Part shown: one piece after another, positions 48,190 to 61,360 of the stretch | Layout: the number at the start of each line of letters is the position of its first letter | Numbering within the stretch: position 1 is the first letter of the stretch | Translations under genes and position numbers: made by a program | The notes under the pieces: model-generated | What the model was told of the DNA's origin: nothing | What the model saw: only the letters and a program-made list of their open reading frames with translations | Databases searched by the model: none | Origin: Abelmoschus esculentus | Lineage: Eukaryota; Streptophyta; Magnoliopsida; Malvales; Malvaceae | DNA length: 64,000 nt | Assembly: GCA_035048815.1 (NCBI GenBank) | Contig: JAUCBN010000042.1 | Coordinates: 14,298,501 to 14,362,500 of the forward strand | Direction of reading: 5' to 3'

Positions 48190-51100
48190 TTATGCCAATG
48201 AGGTATATGCCAGAAGTAATCTCTGGTATTGTTGTTGCCTTTGTAGTTTAATTGAATTACCATTTGACACCGTTGCTCGGTTATGGCACTGGCTGTTCTG
48301 ATTTGAGGCCAGTTGTTGTCTAACTCGAAACACAAAATCTTCCGTATCCAAAACATAAGAGACCTACCAGTACCACGTGCCAATTCCAGTCATTTAACGT
48401 ATCATATACTTTCATTTAAAAGAAAATAAACACATTAACAGAAGAGAAGGATTTCTAATTGGATGTACCTTGGAAGAATTGCAAGTAATCTTGCATTCCA
48501 AACCATTAACAATTTTAAGTCCTTCAGTCGGATATGTTGAAGATAGATCATCACCACCCGCACATTTGCGTATATTCCTGCAAACACCATTACCTATATA
48601 TCATGATAACTTCAAGGATTAAATGTTGATAACAATATCTATAGTCCTTAGTTAATAAACCTCTTCAAGAAAATCCCAGACTTCTCTTTTTCCTCAGGAA
48701 CTGAGAGAAAGACATTGTGCAAATATGCTGCAAAATTAGGGTCCATGGAAACAGCTGTCACTTCAGGCTTATCGTGTCCATAGTCCATAAGCTGGATGGA
48801 AAGAAAAGCTGGTCTCGATGACTGCAAACAAAATATAAAACACGCAGAGTGCATGTGAGAATTCTATATTATAGATAAAATAAACCATCCAGAAGAAAAA
48901 GAGAAAAGGTAAGCCTTACACATTCGATGCGATATATATTCTCATCATGAAGGAGAACACGAGCATTTTCATGATAAACAACATCAAATCTTCTAGACTT
49001 TCTTGATTTCTCATATGCATACAGTTGAAGAAGTTTATTGTCCATTTCATCACTTGCAATGGCTTGAAGCTGAGGCAAGCACCACAAAGATGGCGAAGAT
49101 AAGGTCCGGAACACATCGGGAAAGAAACATAGAAAGTTCGGGGGGGGGGGGGGGGGGGCATTACCTGTTTGACAATTTTAAATATCAGCTTATCCAGGGT
49201 GAATAGAAGATATGACTGAGTTCCAATGATAGCTCGGCAATCATCTTCAAATTTTGTATTATCAGAAGAGCCATCGAGTAAATTGTAAAGTGCACTCATG
49301 AACCTGTATCATAAAGGAGTTTAAATGAAACAACTACCGACCACTGTTTAATATTTGTCTGCACCAATAGCATTTAAAACTATATTACCTGGCATAGAGA
49401 TCAGTAGGGCTTGGATCACTGGAAGACCTCCATTTCCTATCAGTAGATGATGAATTAACCTTTGCTGATTGTATTCTCTCATACAATGTCTGTTGAAATT
49501 GCAGAAGGATTACTGAGTTGATGAACAAACTATACAAGAAATATCCATTAAGATCAGTTAAATTATTAATATTTCAAAAAATGCTACTTACTTGGTGAAG
49601 CCTAAAAAGCACATAAAATGAGTCATTTCCATAAAAAACTCGAGAATCCTTCTTGTTCTCATGAAATGCTGAAGGGACATGCTTTGCGAGGGGCTTTACA
49701 GTCAGTAGAAAACGTTCAGAAAATGGTAACAATGTTCCATCTCCTTCCACGTCATGAGCATCAGCCATCCCTTCAGCCTCACCTTCACTCTCTACTTTAT
49801 TAACATGTTCATCATGGTCTATATCGTCCTCCTGCTCCTCCCTCGACTCACCTTCGCCAGAATCACTTCCAAAAACTTCACCATTCTCAGAAGCATTCTC
49901 ACTATCCTCTGATGTCCTCGGAGCACTTTCATCACCTTCGTCATCAGCATCATTTTCTCCCCTTCTATGGGACACTTCTTCCTCACCATGTCTCTGGTAT
50001 TGTCGGTTTGCTGCACTATCCTTCATCTTTATTGCAGTCTCCAAACCAGCTTCCGCATAATCAGCAAAATTGTCTTCCTCAAAATCTCCATTCGGGGATA
50101 GTTCACCTTCTTCCCTTTCAACTTTAAGTTGTCCAACAGATTCTTCGTTATACCTGTGACTTGTAGTGCCTTCTGTTACAATCCCATTTCTGGATAAGAT
50201 AGACCTCGAACAACCGCCACCCTGCAGTTTATGTAAATTTCAGCACAATTTGACAGATAATAACTAGCAAAATCCAAAACCTAAAAGTTTCTTCTAACTG
50301 ACTGAGTCTATGACATAAGACAAACTATGCAGTCACAGAAAATATGTAGGCTAATGCTTTACTTTTATATACATCTTCTATAAACAGTAACAGACAATTA
50401 TAAAATGATAAACCAAAAATGAATAGCAGTAGACGAGTCATTAGGCATACAACAACTAAAACGATAAACCATATAGATTGGTTATCAAGAAAGAACCACT
50501 TGGGAAATTGTAAAAGTAATACTCATGCAATGGAATTAGTTTGTCATCTCGGGGATAATTTCAAACTGATAGCAAAATGAGTATTGCCATACCTCTGATG
50601 AAGGTAAATTCTCATTACTTGACTTCAACTCAAATCCACCCTCAACAGCAGCATCACCAGGTCTTGAAGGAGTAGCAATATGACCTTGCAACAAAATATA
50701 TCTCAGCAGTCAGCATTCTAGTTAACATTCTACGAAAATTGAAAATCTAAATGCACAACTAGCTTGACAAAAAATGAAAAGCTTTAGAGGTATAAGAAAA
50801 CCTGAAGTATTCTCTAGGCTAGTTCTTCCATTGCTTTGATCCACTCTAACAATAACAGGTACATTTGAAGAAACCATCCGTTCACTGGAACTAACTTGTT
50901 TACTGACCCCAGCTACTTCATTGCCATTAGATAGACCAACTTGCATTATATCTCGTTGAGGAGCATCACAGGAAGAAACATTCTTATGACCAACATTGCC
51001 TATGTCGGCAGAACCATCTTGCTTGATGCCATTATCCCCATTCGGCAACCAAGACCTACAAGAACTTGATTGCTCTGGTGGAATACTTTCATCTTCATGT

Positions 51101-54100
51101 CTGGAAGGATTGGAATGTTTGGAATTCATAGCACCACCACCACCAGGGCTCCCATCACTCTCAACAACACTAGCACTACGGTGTTTGACATTGTTGTTCT
51201 TAGCCTTCACAACATCTTCAGTGTCCTCTGCTCCCTGAGGACGCGAAGGAACACCAAGCATGGGTTCCAAGAAGGTAGTCCATATTTTAATTACTTTATC
51301 CAATTGCTCAGTTGAACACATTTCTCCACAGGAATATTTGATGAGCTGATAAAGATCTTCATGAATTTCAGGATCAGGGTACTCAAACTTCAAATTGGCA
51401 ATAATCGGTCGTCTGCTTCCAGCAGCAATAGCAAGAAGCACATCATCCTCTTTGCGCTTCTTCTCACTGATTTCTTTGATCTCAGCCAATAGAGCTGTAA
51501 CGAAGATGAAAAGGGACAAAGAAAACAGATAATATTCAAGATAAATGTTATACAATTATTCAGTTAAAAGAATAAGTCAAAAATATAAACCAATTTTCAA
51601 TTAGTAATTTTCCAGTATAATAATATTTTAAAAGTACAGATTTTGTCCTAAATAACCAAAACACTTAGAAAAAGGAAAATTCAGAAAGATATGCTGTACA
51701 TCAGTTCCAAAATAAAATCAATCAAACATGCAAGTAATTCCCCAAAGCATGACTAACAATAGGAAACACGATTTTTTTAACAGTAGAAGGCAAAAGATGA
51801 AGATACCTTTGGTGCTCAAGTTCTTTGAGTCCTGCTGCTTAAAATAGAAGCTACGGTGATCAAGTGATTTATGATAATTCTTGGCATAAATTTCAGCCCA
51901 AACTTTATTAAAATCAGAACGACATTTAGCCCACTCTTCTTGTTTCTGCTTCAAGCGGGTTAAAATAACGGGCAAAGCAAGATGGGCATTCTTCCTTAAA
52001 ACATCCATTGCATCAAGCCCATGGTCACCATATAATCGTTCAATGCACCTGAGGTTCAGGGCTGCAGTGACAATCATAAGAGAACCGACATCAGGAAAAA
52101 TAGGAAAGCATGTGCTATATAATGCATATGCAGATATTTGATTCATAGTTTATAACCTGTTAGGTGCTCCTCAATGCGAATTGGGCTATCTATTTTGATG
52201 ATATTACTGTTAATCTTTTCTAACAGTTCTTCTACTCGCTTGGTTGTTGTATTCACGGACTCTAACAACATATCGAGTTCAAACCTGACAACATAAAATA
52301 AAGGTATTAGAAATTCACAAATCAATTTAAGTAAACATATTAAGATTACATTTGAAGAGATTAACTGATGTAATAGTGCCAATAAGGAATGTAAAGCAAG
52401 CTCAGCCACACACAAATTAGTTTCAAATGATTAACAAAGGCATAAAAGGGTTGCGAAGTTGAGTGCATGCACTGCAGACTACATAAATGGGAAAATTACA
52501 TCAACAGCTTAGGTGATGCCAAGAAACAAATGCATTCAACAGCTAAGGAAGGTCCCACCTGTCATCTTCACATCGAAATAGGCTTTCTTCATACTGGTTT
52601 TTGCGCATGTGTTTGAAAGAGTAGTCCTCACTCCCAGATGTGACAGAAACCCAATGATCATTGAGAACATCAGACCCTAGCTCTGTTCTCTGACTTGCAG
52701 AAGCTATTGGATACTGCAAGGCATTAGACAGTTAAGTAATAAAAGAATCAACATATAATCCGCTCAAAATAACAAGATTGTGTATGGAACAAAAACTACA
52801 TACATTCTTTGGAAGAAGCCGATAGCTAGGAGTGCACTGTTCACAATTAGAGAGGTCAAGTTCATTAATGGGTTTTCCAAAGTACTTATCCTTGCTGGAA
52901 AATAAAGAAACCCTGTGGCCTCCTGCATCTTTATTGCCGAAGGAACTTTTGTCAAGTCTATCCCTTTCTCGGGTTTCACGATCTCTTGTTTTGACCCCAT
53001 TATCCCTTTCATGATCTCGATCTCTATCCCTTTCTTCCGTCTTAAATGACCTAGGTACCTGCCCTTCATTTCGCAAGTACTCTGCAAGCAAAATATCTTG
53101 ATAAGAATATATTGAAACTCAACCAAAAGTAGAGGGCAGTTGAGTTCAGTTAAACTACGACGCTCCATGAGTTTTGCTTAATATGAATACAACAAATGTA
53201 AAAGATTATAACGGTGATTGCTCTGCTTCATTTAAACTATGAGAAGCTCCTAACTAAAGTTGATAAGAGGGGTAATAGATAGTCTTACTTACTTTCACTA
53301 ACAAAATTTGCAAGCAAGCCCTCTGCATATTGGGATTTGATTAGTCAACAATGACACTGCAGAATTTATATAAAACCAACTTATAACTTTTCTGAAGATA
53401 ATTACCATTCTTCTCACATTGCACCAGAAACTTATTGAAACCATCCATCACATCTGAGTATCTCCCAAGCAAATCATTCACCTAACAAGGAAAATTTTCC
53501 AAACGTTATTAGTTTTATCTCAGCCATATCCCTAATCAAGCAGTCAAATATGTGTATCTACAATTATATCAAACAACAGTGATGCTAAATTATTATTTTT
53601 TAGGACAGTAAATGTTATGATGTTGAAACTCTGAAAATTGCTTAGGTCAATTAAAAAATGGAGGAATGCATTGAGCTTTTTCAGTTGAAAAACTTAATAA
53701 AACCTGAACTGTTCAACTAAAATATGTAAAATACTACATGAATCCCTCCAACAAACTAAAACAAGAAAAATAAACTACATGAACTCATCCTGTCAGCTGA
53801 AGAAGGAATTAGTAAATTACAAACCACTGATGTGTGTTAACCATACCAACGATTGCAATTCTGTGCGTGAGATTACTTCATTGCTATAGAGATGAAGGCA
53901 CCTCAAAAATTCCTGATAATGCTCAGGATTTCTTAACTTCTCCTTCACTTTATCGCAGAAAGCAAACTCCTCATTATAAATACCTGATATGGAATGATGT
54001 AAGTCAAAAAAGCAACACGGACAAATCAAGTTGAAATTTTTACAATACCAGGTTTGATACAAGAAATCATACAGATGAGAGTTGCCATCAAGTGATAACA

Positions 54101-56302
54101 TCCACTCAGGAAACTGTTGTTATTCACACAAATATTATATCCCACCTAATACTTCCGGGGAAAAGTAAGCAGTAACAAAGGAATTTAAATGAGGAATAAA
54201 TTTGTCGATGAGCATGGTAGCATACCCCAGAAGAGATATTAGGTTAATATGATGCTAAACTTATATGGTATAGGATAGAAAGATAAGCATCTATTTATGT
54301 TTTATCATTTTTTCAGCCATAGATTTGCCTATAATGATAAATTGAGAAGCAGAAAACTCACTTTTCATTGCATTTTTATCATCATCTGCAGGACCATCCC
54401 CAACTTGCCGAAGTTGCTCAATACCTAATTCTTCACTCCTGTGAGCAGGTTTTCCGCTCCATTTATGTGGAAACTGCATGTTGAAGTCTCTGTTGCCATC
54501 AATTTTAAACTCTCGGTCATCCTGTTCTCTCTTATCTCTGTCTTCGGTCTTGTATCTTTCTTTTTCACCGTGCCTTCGTTGCTCCTTTTCAGCTTTCATC
54601 AAAACTCTATCATGATCTGGATGAGCACGTTCCATGCTAAGATCACAGTCAGCAAGTGGAGCTGTACTCCTATCTTTCTGCCAGATATTCTCATAAATGA
54701 AACGTTAGCTTTATTGTCAATAAGTAATCATAAGCTACTTAAGGATTAGACTAAAAGAAACCTTGTCAGAAGGCATTGCACACATTCCAGGCATAGCGGA
54801 GCTCCTGTCTCGGGGTATAGAGTTTCTACCAGAGGAAGCATAATGATTAGAGAATCTTGCTGAGTTATCAGGCAGAAAATGAGTGAACTCCAAAAGCAGA
54901 TCTGGGTGGTCTTGGAAAAGAGTAGAGACCTATAAGGAAATATAGTTTCCGTTCACCACAATCCAACAAACTAGGCAGCATACAAATCCCATGCAAAGAC
55001 GTAAGACAGAAAATAAAGAAACTATAACCTTACATACCTCCTGGTAGACCTCAGTGATAGACTTATTTTCTCTTCTATACAAGTTCAAAACGTCTAAAAA
55101 GGATTTATAGACATGATCCTCACCCTGAAACCTTGTCTGCAAAAATCAAATAAGGAGATCAAAAATGTTGAAGGCAAAAAAAACATCTCATAAAATTCAT
55201 CAATGACACAAATTCTACCTTAATCTTGTTCACAAAACTAATAGCTTCTTCAAACTCCACTGGCTTCTTTGGGGGAGGCTGTTCATCCTCCAATGGGAGG
55301 GTGATCTCATATCCTTTGGGCAAAAAGGTATTGAAACCCAAAATCAGGTCCCGATACCCTTTAAATAACTCCTTCACCCTTACTATAACCCCCGCAGTAT
55401 CAGTTCTACATTCAGCATACCATTACCACACGTCACAAATTGGTTCATACAAACATTACCAGGGTATAGAGAGCAAAACTCACAAAAGAAAAGTAGTTCT
55501 TTTAAATGATAACAATGATCAAACCTTTGAGCCTTGAAGTCTTTCATTACTTCAAGGAATTCATCATATTTCTCCTTCTTTTCTAGGAATATATCTTTAA
55601 CTGCCTTGAGATACACCAATGCATCATTTGTGGTCAGTTTCTGGGTAGCTCCTGTTCCTCCTGCCATCTGTGGTTGCCCAGAGCTTCATCATCGAAAAAC
55701 ATAAAACAGCGCAAGATTAAAGAACATTTCCAGCAAATCCTCACATATATTACCAATATATCATTGTAACCTTAAAAAGTAGATCAACGGCTAGGGTTAT
55801 TTAGCCTTTTTCTACACAATTAAAACCTTATCACTTATCAGAATACTGCACAGGCTCTTTGCAGAAGAAAAACTAGAAACGTACCCATCTAGAAAAAGAA
55901 AGAATATTACTATTTTTTGCCATCTCCAAATCCCTTCAGAGAAGATGAATATTTCCAACCAGAATTAAAATACATATCTTTTCATCAAAGGTAAAGATAA
56001 TTCACAATCATGAATGAAACTGAACTTGTAGAAACAAAGAGTAAACAATGAAAAGAAAAACACTAATCAAATCTGTTAAACTGAACAAGCGTCAGAAAAA
56101 CAGCGACAGTAAATGAGCTGTAAAAATTTCAAACTTAATCTCATTGTAACTTTCAGAACGAAAACACGGAATTAAACCAAAAAAATAATAATATTAAAAA
56201 AAAACAAGATAAAGTTTTATTTTACCCTTCTCCTCGAGAGGAAACCACAGGTCTTTTAAGTTGAGAGCCGCCGATGTAAACCTCATCCCTAGACCGCTTC
56301 AT
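48190..56302 (-). CDS. SIN3-like transcriptional corepressor (paired amphipathic helix protein), 22 exons
   Basis: Exons (minus strand): 56302-56226, 55683-55525, 55405-55219, 55136-55038, 54929-54762, 54677-54362, 53983-53847, 53481-53406, 53322-53293, 53081-52804, 52713-52559, 52284-52157, 52061-51807, 51494-50802, 50684-50593, 50221-49592, 49489-49389, 49303-49165, 49069-48920, 48821-48661, 48577-48469, 48363-48190. They sum to 4314 nt (1437 residues), in frame throughout, all GT-AG. The product is a scaffold that brings histone deacetylases to repressors in the nucleus. Domains: PAH1 (about 45-115), PAH2 (about 130-200), PAH3 (about 338-405), the histone deacetylase interaction domain (about 488-590, with SNCEQCTPSYRLLPKN) and the Sin3 C-terminal region (about 1130-1350). 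Acidic and Arg/Asp/Glu-rich linkers separate them. The N-terminus MKRSRDEVYIGGSQLKRP is typical of plant SNL proteins; the length fits SNL1-4. Confidence 0.95.
49140..49158 (-). repeat. C19 tract (G19 on the plus strand) just inside a SIN3 intron
   Basis: On the transcribed strand, the donor after exon 18 reads CAG|GTAATG and is followed at once by 19 C. The intron is only 95 nt long (49070-49164). The true tract length may differ because such runs are hard to sequence. Confidence 0.85.
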
Positions 56303-56382
56303 CTCGTCTCCGGTCTCCCTTTTCCGATCAAAACAGAATCCTTTTATTCTCTCTTTTCTTTTTTTCTTTATTTCACCAGCAA

Positions 56383-56397
56383 ATCATGCTTCGAACT
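56383..56397 (-). promoter_or_regulatory. Candidate upstream ORF in the SIN3-like 5' leader
   Basis: An ATG with three more codons and a TGA (M-I-C-W-stop) lies 80 nt upstream of the SIN3 start codon. The leader exon probably begins at 56413, after a TTGCAG acceptor, so the uORF would be in the mature mRNA if that 5' UTR intron is used. No transcript evidence is available here. Confidence 0.4.
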
Positions 56398-57601
56398 CCG
56401 ATTTATCTCCAACCTGCAATCAACAAAAAAATCTCAGTTATTTTAAACCAAACAATTAAACACGAAGCAGATCTCATCACCAAACAGGACATCCCGAAAC
56501 GAAAGAAAAATCGTTTTTCTCCTATTTTTAATCTCCTCACCTCCTAAACAGATCATCACCAAACGAATTTCACAAGTAAATTCACATTACTTGCAGATTA
56601 AGGCAACGCTGAATGAAAAACAGTTTCCGCAACATCAAAACGAAAGGAAAATGGCTAGATTGAAGATATTAAAAAAATCAGTGCTGTTAAGCCAACTCTA
56701 CAAGGAAAAAAACACGAAAGAGAAGAGAAACTGTGTTTTTCTTTTCAGATCGAAGGATTCTCGTGATTGTATCAAAGACGTTGAAGAGAGGAGATTTTAC
56801 GAAAATCAAAATTTATTTATGTAATTATTTATTATTTTTGGGTTTGGAAAATCAGTGTTTTTTCTTTTTCCTTTGATGTTAATTTTTGAAGAGAGGTAAA
56901 GAAGAGCTTATGAATTTGATTTATATATGGTGCCAGGAGAAAGGAGGGATGGGGAGGATAGCAGATTCGACGGGTGCTAGCCGGTGGCTTTCGATGGGGT
57001 TTACCGGGTATCGACGGTTATTATTAAAGAGGATAATCATAGTTTTATTGATAAAATAACACGGAAATTAGGGGGTTTATACGAGTCAATTGAGAAATGA
57101 GAAGATGCATTTTTTATTTAATATTTTTTAAAATTATATTTTGAAGTATAAATTATATAAAAAATTATATAATTTTTATATTATATTACATAAATTAAAT
57201 CTTTAAATCTTAAATCATAATTTAAATATATAAATTTTAAAATTAAAAACTTAATTAAAATTTATATAAATTTAAGTAACAAAGTACTTTTTATATTGCT
57301 CATATATTTATATTATAAAAATTAAAAATAATTTTAATTTTTTAATCCTAATCTTAACAGCTAAAAGACTAATTTATGCTCTAAATACCTTATATTTTAA
57401 AAATATTAATTAAAATTTACACTTCTAAATTTAAAAATTTAAAATAAACGTGTAACCCCTAAACTAAAAAATCATGTAAACGTAAACGGGTTTTTTAATA
57501 ATTTTTTTTAGTATAATTGATATGCATATTTTATTTAATATATTTTAATAATTCAATATAGATGTTATATTATTTTACCATTAAAAAGCTACTATTAGGT
57601 G

Positions 57602-58094
57602 TAGGGATGATAACGAGTCGAGTCCGAGTCTGATCAAACTTAGTTCGGTTTGAAAATAGTATTATTTCGGTTTGGACTTGAGGCTCGCTAAGCTCAAAAT
57701 TTTAGACTCGGGCTTATTAGGCTCGACCCGACCCAAAATAAACAATTTTATTATAATTTTATATAAAAGATAGAGCCTCGTTAAAACTCTTTTCATAACC
57801 GACACCGAAAAACAAAATTTAATATTAAGAAAGAAAAAAATATCCAATTTATTTTATTTTTAGTAGATTTCTCCTATTTTTTATTTTTTTGGCTAAAAAA
57901 TACTTTTAGTATATATGTAACATATATAATATAATTTTTTTAGTCTGTTCACGGGCTTTCAAGCCGAGTTAAGGTAGACTCTACTCGTTAAGGTTTTGAA
58001 TTGAATCCGAACTCAAATCAAACTCATTTGAATCGAATTTTGATCAAATCAAATCTGAATAACTTACGAGCCGGTCAGGCTCATTATCACCCTA
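57602..58094. mobile_element. Non-autonomous hAT-like element (493 bp)
   Basis: The left end TAGGGATGATAACGAG and the right end CTCATTATCACCCTA are inverted repeats. The flanking 8-mers ATTAGGTG (57594-57601) and ACTAGGTG (58095-58102) match at seven of eight bases. The interior repeats short words such as GAGTCGAG, GGCTCG and CGAACTC and has no transposase. Confidence 0.82.
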
Positions 58095-58999
58095 ACTAGG
58101 TGATTAAGTTAATCAAATCTTAGCATGGAGAGAGCAGCATCGTGGCAAGTTCGACAATAGTTTAACGGCTTGAAAGGCTGAATGAGGGTGAAATGGTAAA
58201 TGGCATGGAGATTAAAATTAGTGTTTTAAGAAGGAAATGGTACAAATTTAGGAATTTTTACATTTTATTTTTGTCTTTAAGGAAATGACAATTTTTTTTT
58301 AAAAAAAATTTGGACCCCTTACACATTTGATTATTTACTTCGAATATAACAATAATATAATCCATATGCAATAGATTGGATTATTACAAGTGTTAATCGA
58401 AGATTTAGTATTTTTTTTTTACTAAAACCATGATATTAACATAACACAAGGACTAATAGAAGAATTTAAATATTATTTTTTACTCCAATTGTACAATGTA
58501 ATGGGTCTGGTCGAACCCTGGTTCATAGGTTAAACTTGTGACCGAAGGCTAAGCCCAACTAATATCATGGATACATACGTGAGCCCATGGTTCAACTCAC
58601 AGATTGCCATTTCCAGACCAAGTTGGGAATAATATTATAACATATGGTATTTTTTTTTAATTCATTTACGGCGGTTACAGTAGTATTTGTTTAGAATATA
58701 CTTTTAACTCTTAAATATTGATCGCTCAATCATTCTATTGACATTACTGGTGTTTAAATTGATGACCTCCAGAAACAATAATCATTTCTTTAGTCGAATG
58801 GTTTGTACTAACATAAATGGTACTGACGTGAAGGGAATAGGAAAACATATATGTGCTTGGACTGGACAAGCATTACAATTCCTTTTCTTAGGTTATGAAA
58901 ATTGAAGTTCTTTCTAAATTTGTTCGAGTTATTCGAGATAATAGCGTATCATATTTTAAGATAATAGAAGAGTTACCATTGGACAACTTGATAAGGGTC

Positions 59000-59192
59000 T
59001 GTTGAGTATATACACTTGTATTGTATAATGTACATGTGATCAGGTTAGATTTGGTTCATATGGATGTTAAGTTGTTAGGGAGTTAGGTTTCTAGTTGAGA
59101 AGTTAAGAAGCTTAACAACCTTTCTCTAGTCCTATATAAACATGTATCTTGTACAAGCTTGAATATACAAGTTTCTGAGTTTCTTTAATACA
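59000..59192 (+). repeat. Possible degenerate copia solo LTR
   Basis: The stretch starts TGTTGAGTATATACA, ends TTTCTTTAATACA, and holds TTGTTAGGGAGTTAG, a TATATAAACATG box, CTTGTACAAGCTTGA and an AAGTTTCT tail. This is the layout of the 187-bp copia LTR at 9673-9859 read on its own strand. The flanks (GGGTC and TCTAG) do not match, so a target duplication is missing and the right border may be truncated. Confidence 0.4.
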
Positions 59193-60361
59193 TCTAGATA
59201 GCTTTTCTTCAAGGTCACCCACAGGGATAAAGTTATGTTTAGTATCCTAATTTTTTAGTATAATTGTATTTGAGGTCCATCTTAGTTTAAATAACAACGA
59301 AATAATATTTTTGTCCCTACTAATTTTTAAATTTAAAACCTTAATAGACCTTTGTCCCCCTCAATGTTTAGATCTTAGTTCTGTCCTTAGTCGCCCATCA
59401 CGCCATGCATCTACAGGACACGAGGAACACTCGGGAATAGACTTTTCACTAAGAGGAATGATTTTGCCTCTCCAAATAATTCATGCACATCCTTAGGAGA
59501 TGAATGAAGATCCATGCATGGCCGCAACCATAAACATCATTTCCAAGAGGAGAATGACTGTAATTCATGTATTTTCTTGATGCATGTTTGGATCCATGGA
59601 AAATGAGGAACAAGACAAGGGGATATTGTGAATAGACATGTCGGAGGCCCATGGGATCATATTTGGATCGATTTAGCCCAATCGTTTCGATTCGGCACCA
59701 AATCCACTCGGTTCAACTGATAGGATCTGTAGTCTACTCTCTGCTGTTCTGCTCGTTGCCTGTGCCGGTCTTGTGATGTTAGTCAAATGACTTGAGTCGT
59801 CTTGTTCCATTTGCAGAGCCTGATCTTTCTCGTTCAAACTTGTGTTCTGCTTTGTGTTTTTCAGGCTATTTGCTGCCCTCTTTCGCAAGCTTTGTCGAGG
59901 TTAAGCCAATGAGGGTAGGCAATAGGCATCTTTTCTCCAAATCAAATAAAAAAACCATAGTCTACTTGCTTGCATTACCCATATTCTACTCTTTGTGTTG
60001 CAGGCTTAAATTAGTCGGCTTTTTAGACCAAAAGTGATGCCTTGAGGTGTAGGCAAGGCAATTAGTCACACTTGGGGTTTCCCTTTCCCTACCTAATTAA
60101 ATCAATAAAAATAGTAATGGAGGCATCTTAATCTCTAAGTTGCATCCATCCAGTCCTTTAGTTTAGTTGTTCTAATCAGGGAATAGGACTAGAAAATAAA
60201 TCTTTAATACCATTGTTTTCTTACTATCATAACGCTGCCGTTTCGCTTAATTAAAGGGTCCATTTGGATGCAACCTTTATCTTCAAAATAATAACATTTT
60301 ATTTTTTACTAAATCATTTGGATGCCACCTATCTATCCTATTACAATTCTATTTTATGTTT

Positions 60362-60727
60362 GGGTAAACTACATAAACGATTCCTTAATTATATTTTAAT
60401 TATTATTTATATCTTTTAATTATTAAATGTTATAAATTGGTCCATTGATTAATTTTTTGATACAAAATAATCCTGTGCAGTTAAAAATTTAACGAAAAAC
60501 TGATATGAACGTTAACATGATGGCTTGAATTATAGAGATTGTGGATACCACAGGGTTACCCAAGTCAGCATGTTAATATCTACATAATTTTTCCGTCAAA
60601 TTTTTAACGACATAAGACCACTTTGTATAAAAAAAAGTTAGTCAATGTATCAATTTGTAATATTTGATAATCAAGGGATATAAAATATAACTGAGATATA
60701 ATTAAGGACCATTTATATAGTTTATCC
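60362..60727. mobile_element. Mutator-like MITE (366 bp) with perfect 9-bp target duplication
   Basis: The 9-mer TTTATGTTT occurs exactly at 60353-60361 and 60728-60736. Between them are long terminal inverted repeats beginning GGGTAAACTACATAAACG at the left and, in reverse complement, GGATAAACTATATAAATG at the right. The arms extend for roughly 130 bp with scattered differences. A 9-bp duplication and long inverted repeats are the mark of Mutator-type elements. The centre has no coding capacity. Confidence 0.88.
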
Positions 60728-60821
60728 TTTATGTTTTATAAAAAAAATAGCTGAAATGTCGTATTTTCCGCTCATCCTCGCCGTACAGTCACGTGATGAA
60801 GTGTTGAATTCATACCTTCCT

Positions 60822-61037
60822 TGAGAAAAATTATTAGGTGAATCATGTACACTACGTCATCCATAGTCTCAAGCAACTAGGATCGTTGATCTTATTTTTT
60901 TTTAAATAAATCATCACCTCTTTCCTACATGTACTTAATGGGTAAGAAGTTATTAGGTAATCATTTAAAGATCAACGGTCTTAATTATTTAAACTATAAA
61001 TAATGTAGTGAACAAGATTCACCTAATAATCTCTCCT
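60822..61037. repeat. Inverted-repeat element (about 215 bp)
   Basis: The left arm ATTATTAGGTGAATCATGTA (from 60830) is mirrored by the right arm ending GATTCACCTAATAAT (61030). Further in, GATCGTTGATCTT and AAGATCAACGGTC also pair. I could not define a target duplication, so the class is open. Confidence 0.55.
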
Positions 61038-61360
61038 TTGTTGAAGCCTTCTTGTCCCTATCATCCTCACGTGCTCTACAATATATACCTACAGCTAAGT
61101 ACCCTCCTAAGCCTGAGCCTAATCCCTAAGACTAGATTTAGTTTTAATTTTTTAACCCTAGACCCTAACACAGGCTCATGTTACAGTACATGTTAGTCAC
61201 GTGGGTGTTCCAACTTCCAATTTCAAGTTGGATAGTCATGTTACCATGCGTCCTCTAATCGAGCGAACCATGGTTTATTACACAATCTAATTTTTTAATA
61301 TCTATATTAATTATTAAATTTTAAAAAAATTTTGTGTGTTGTAAAATATAATAATTAGTT

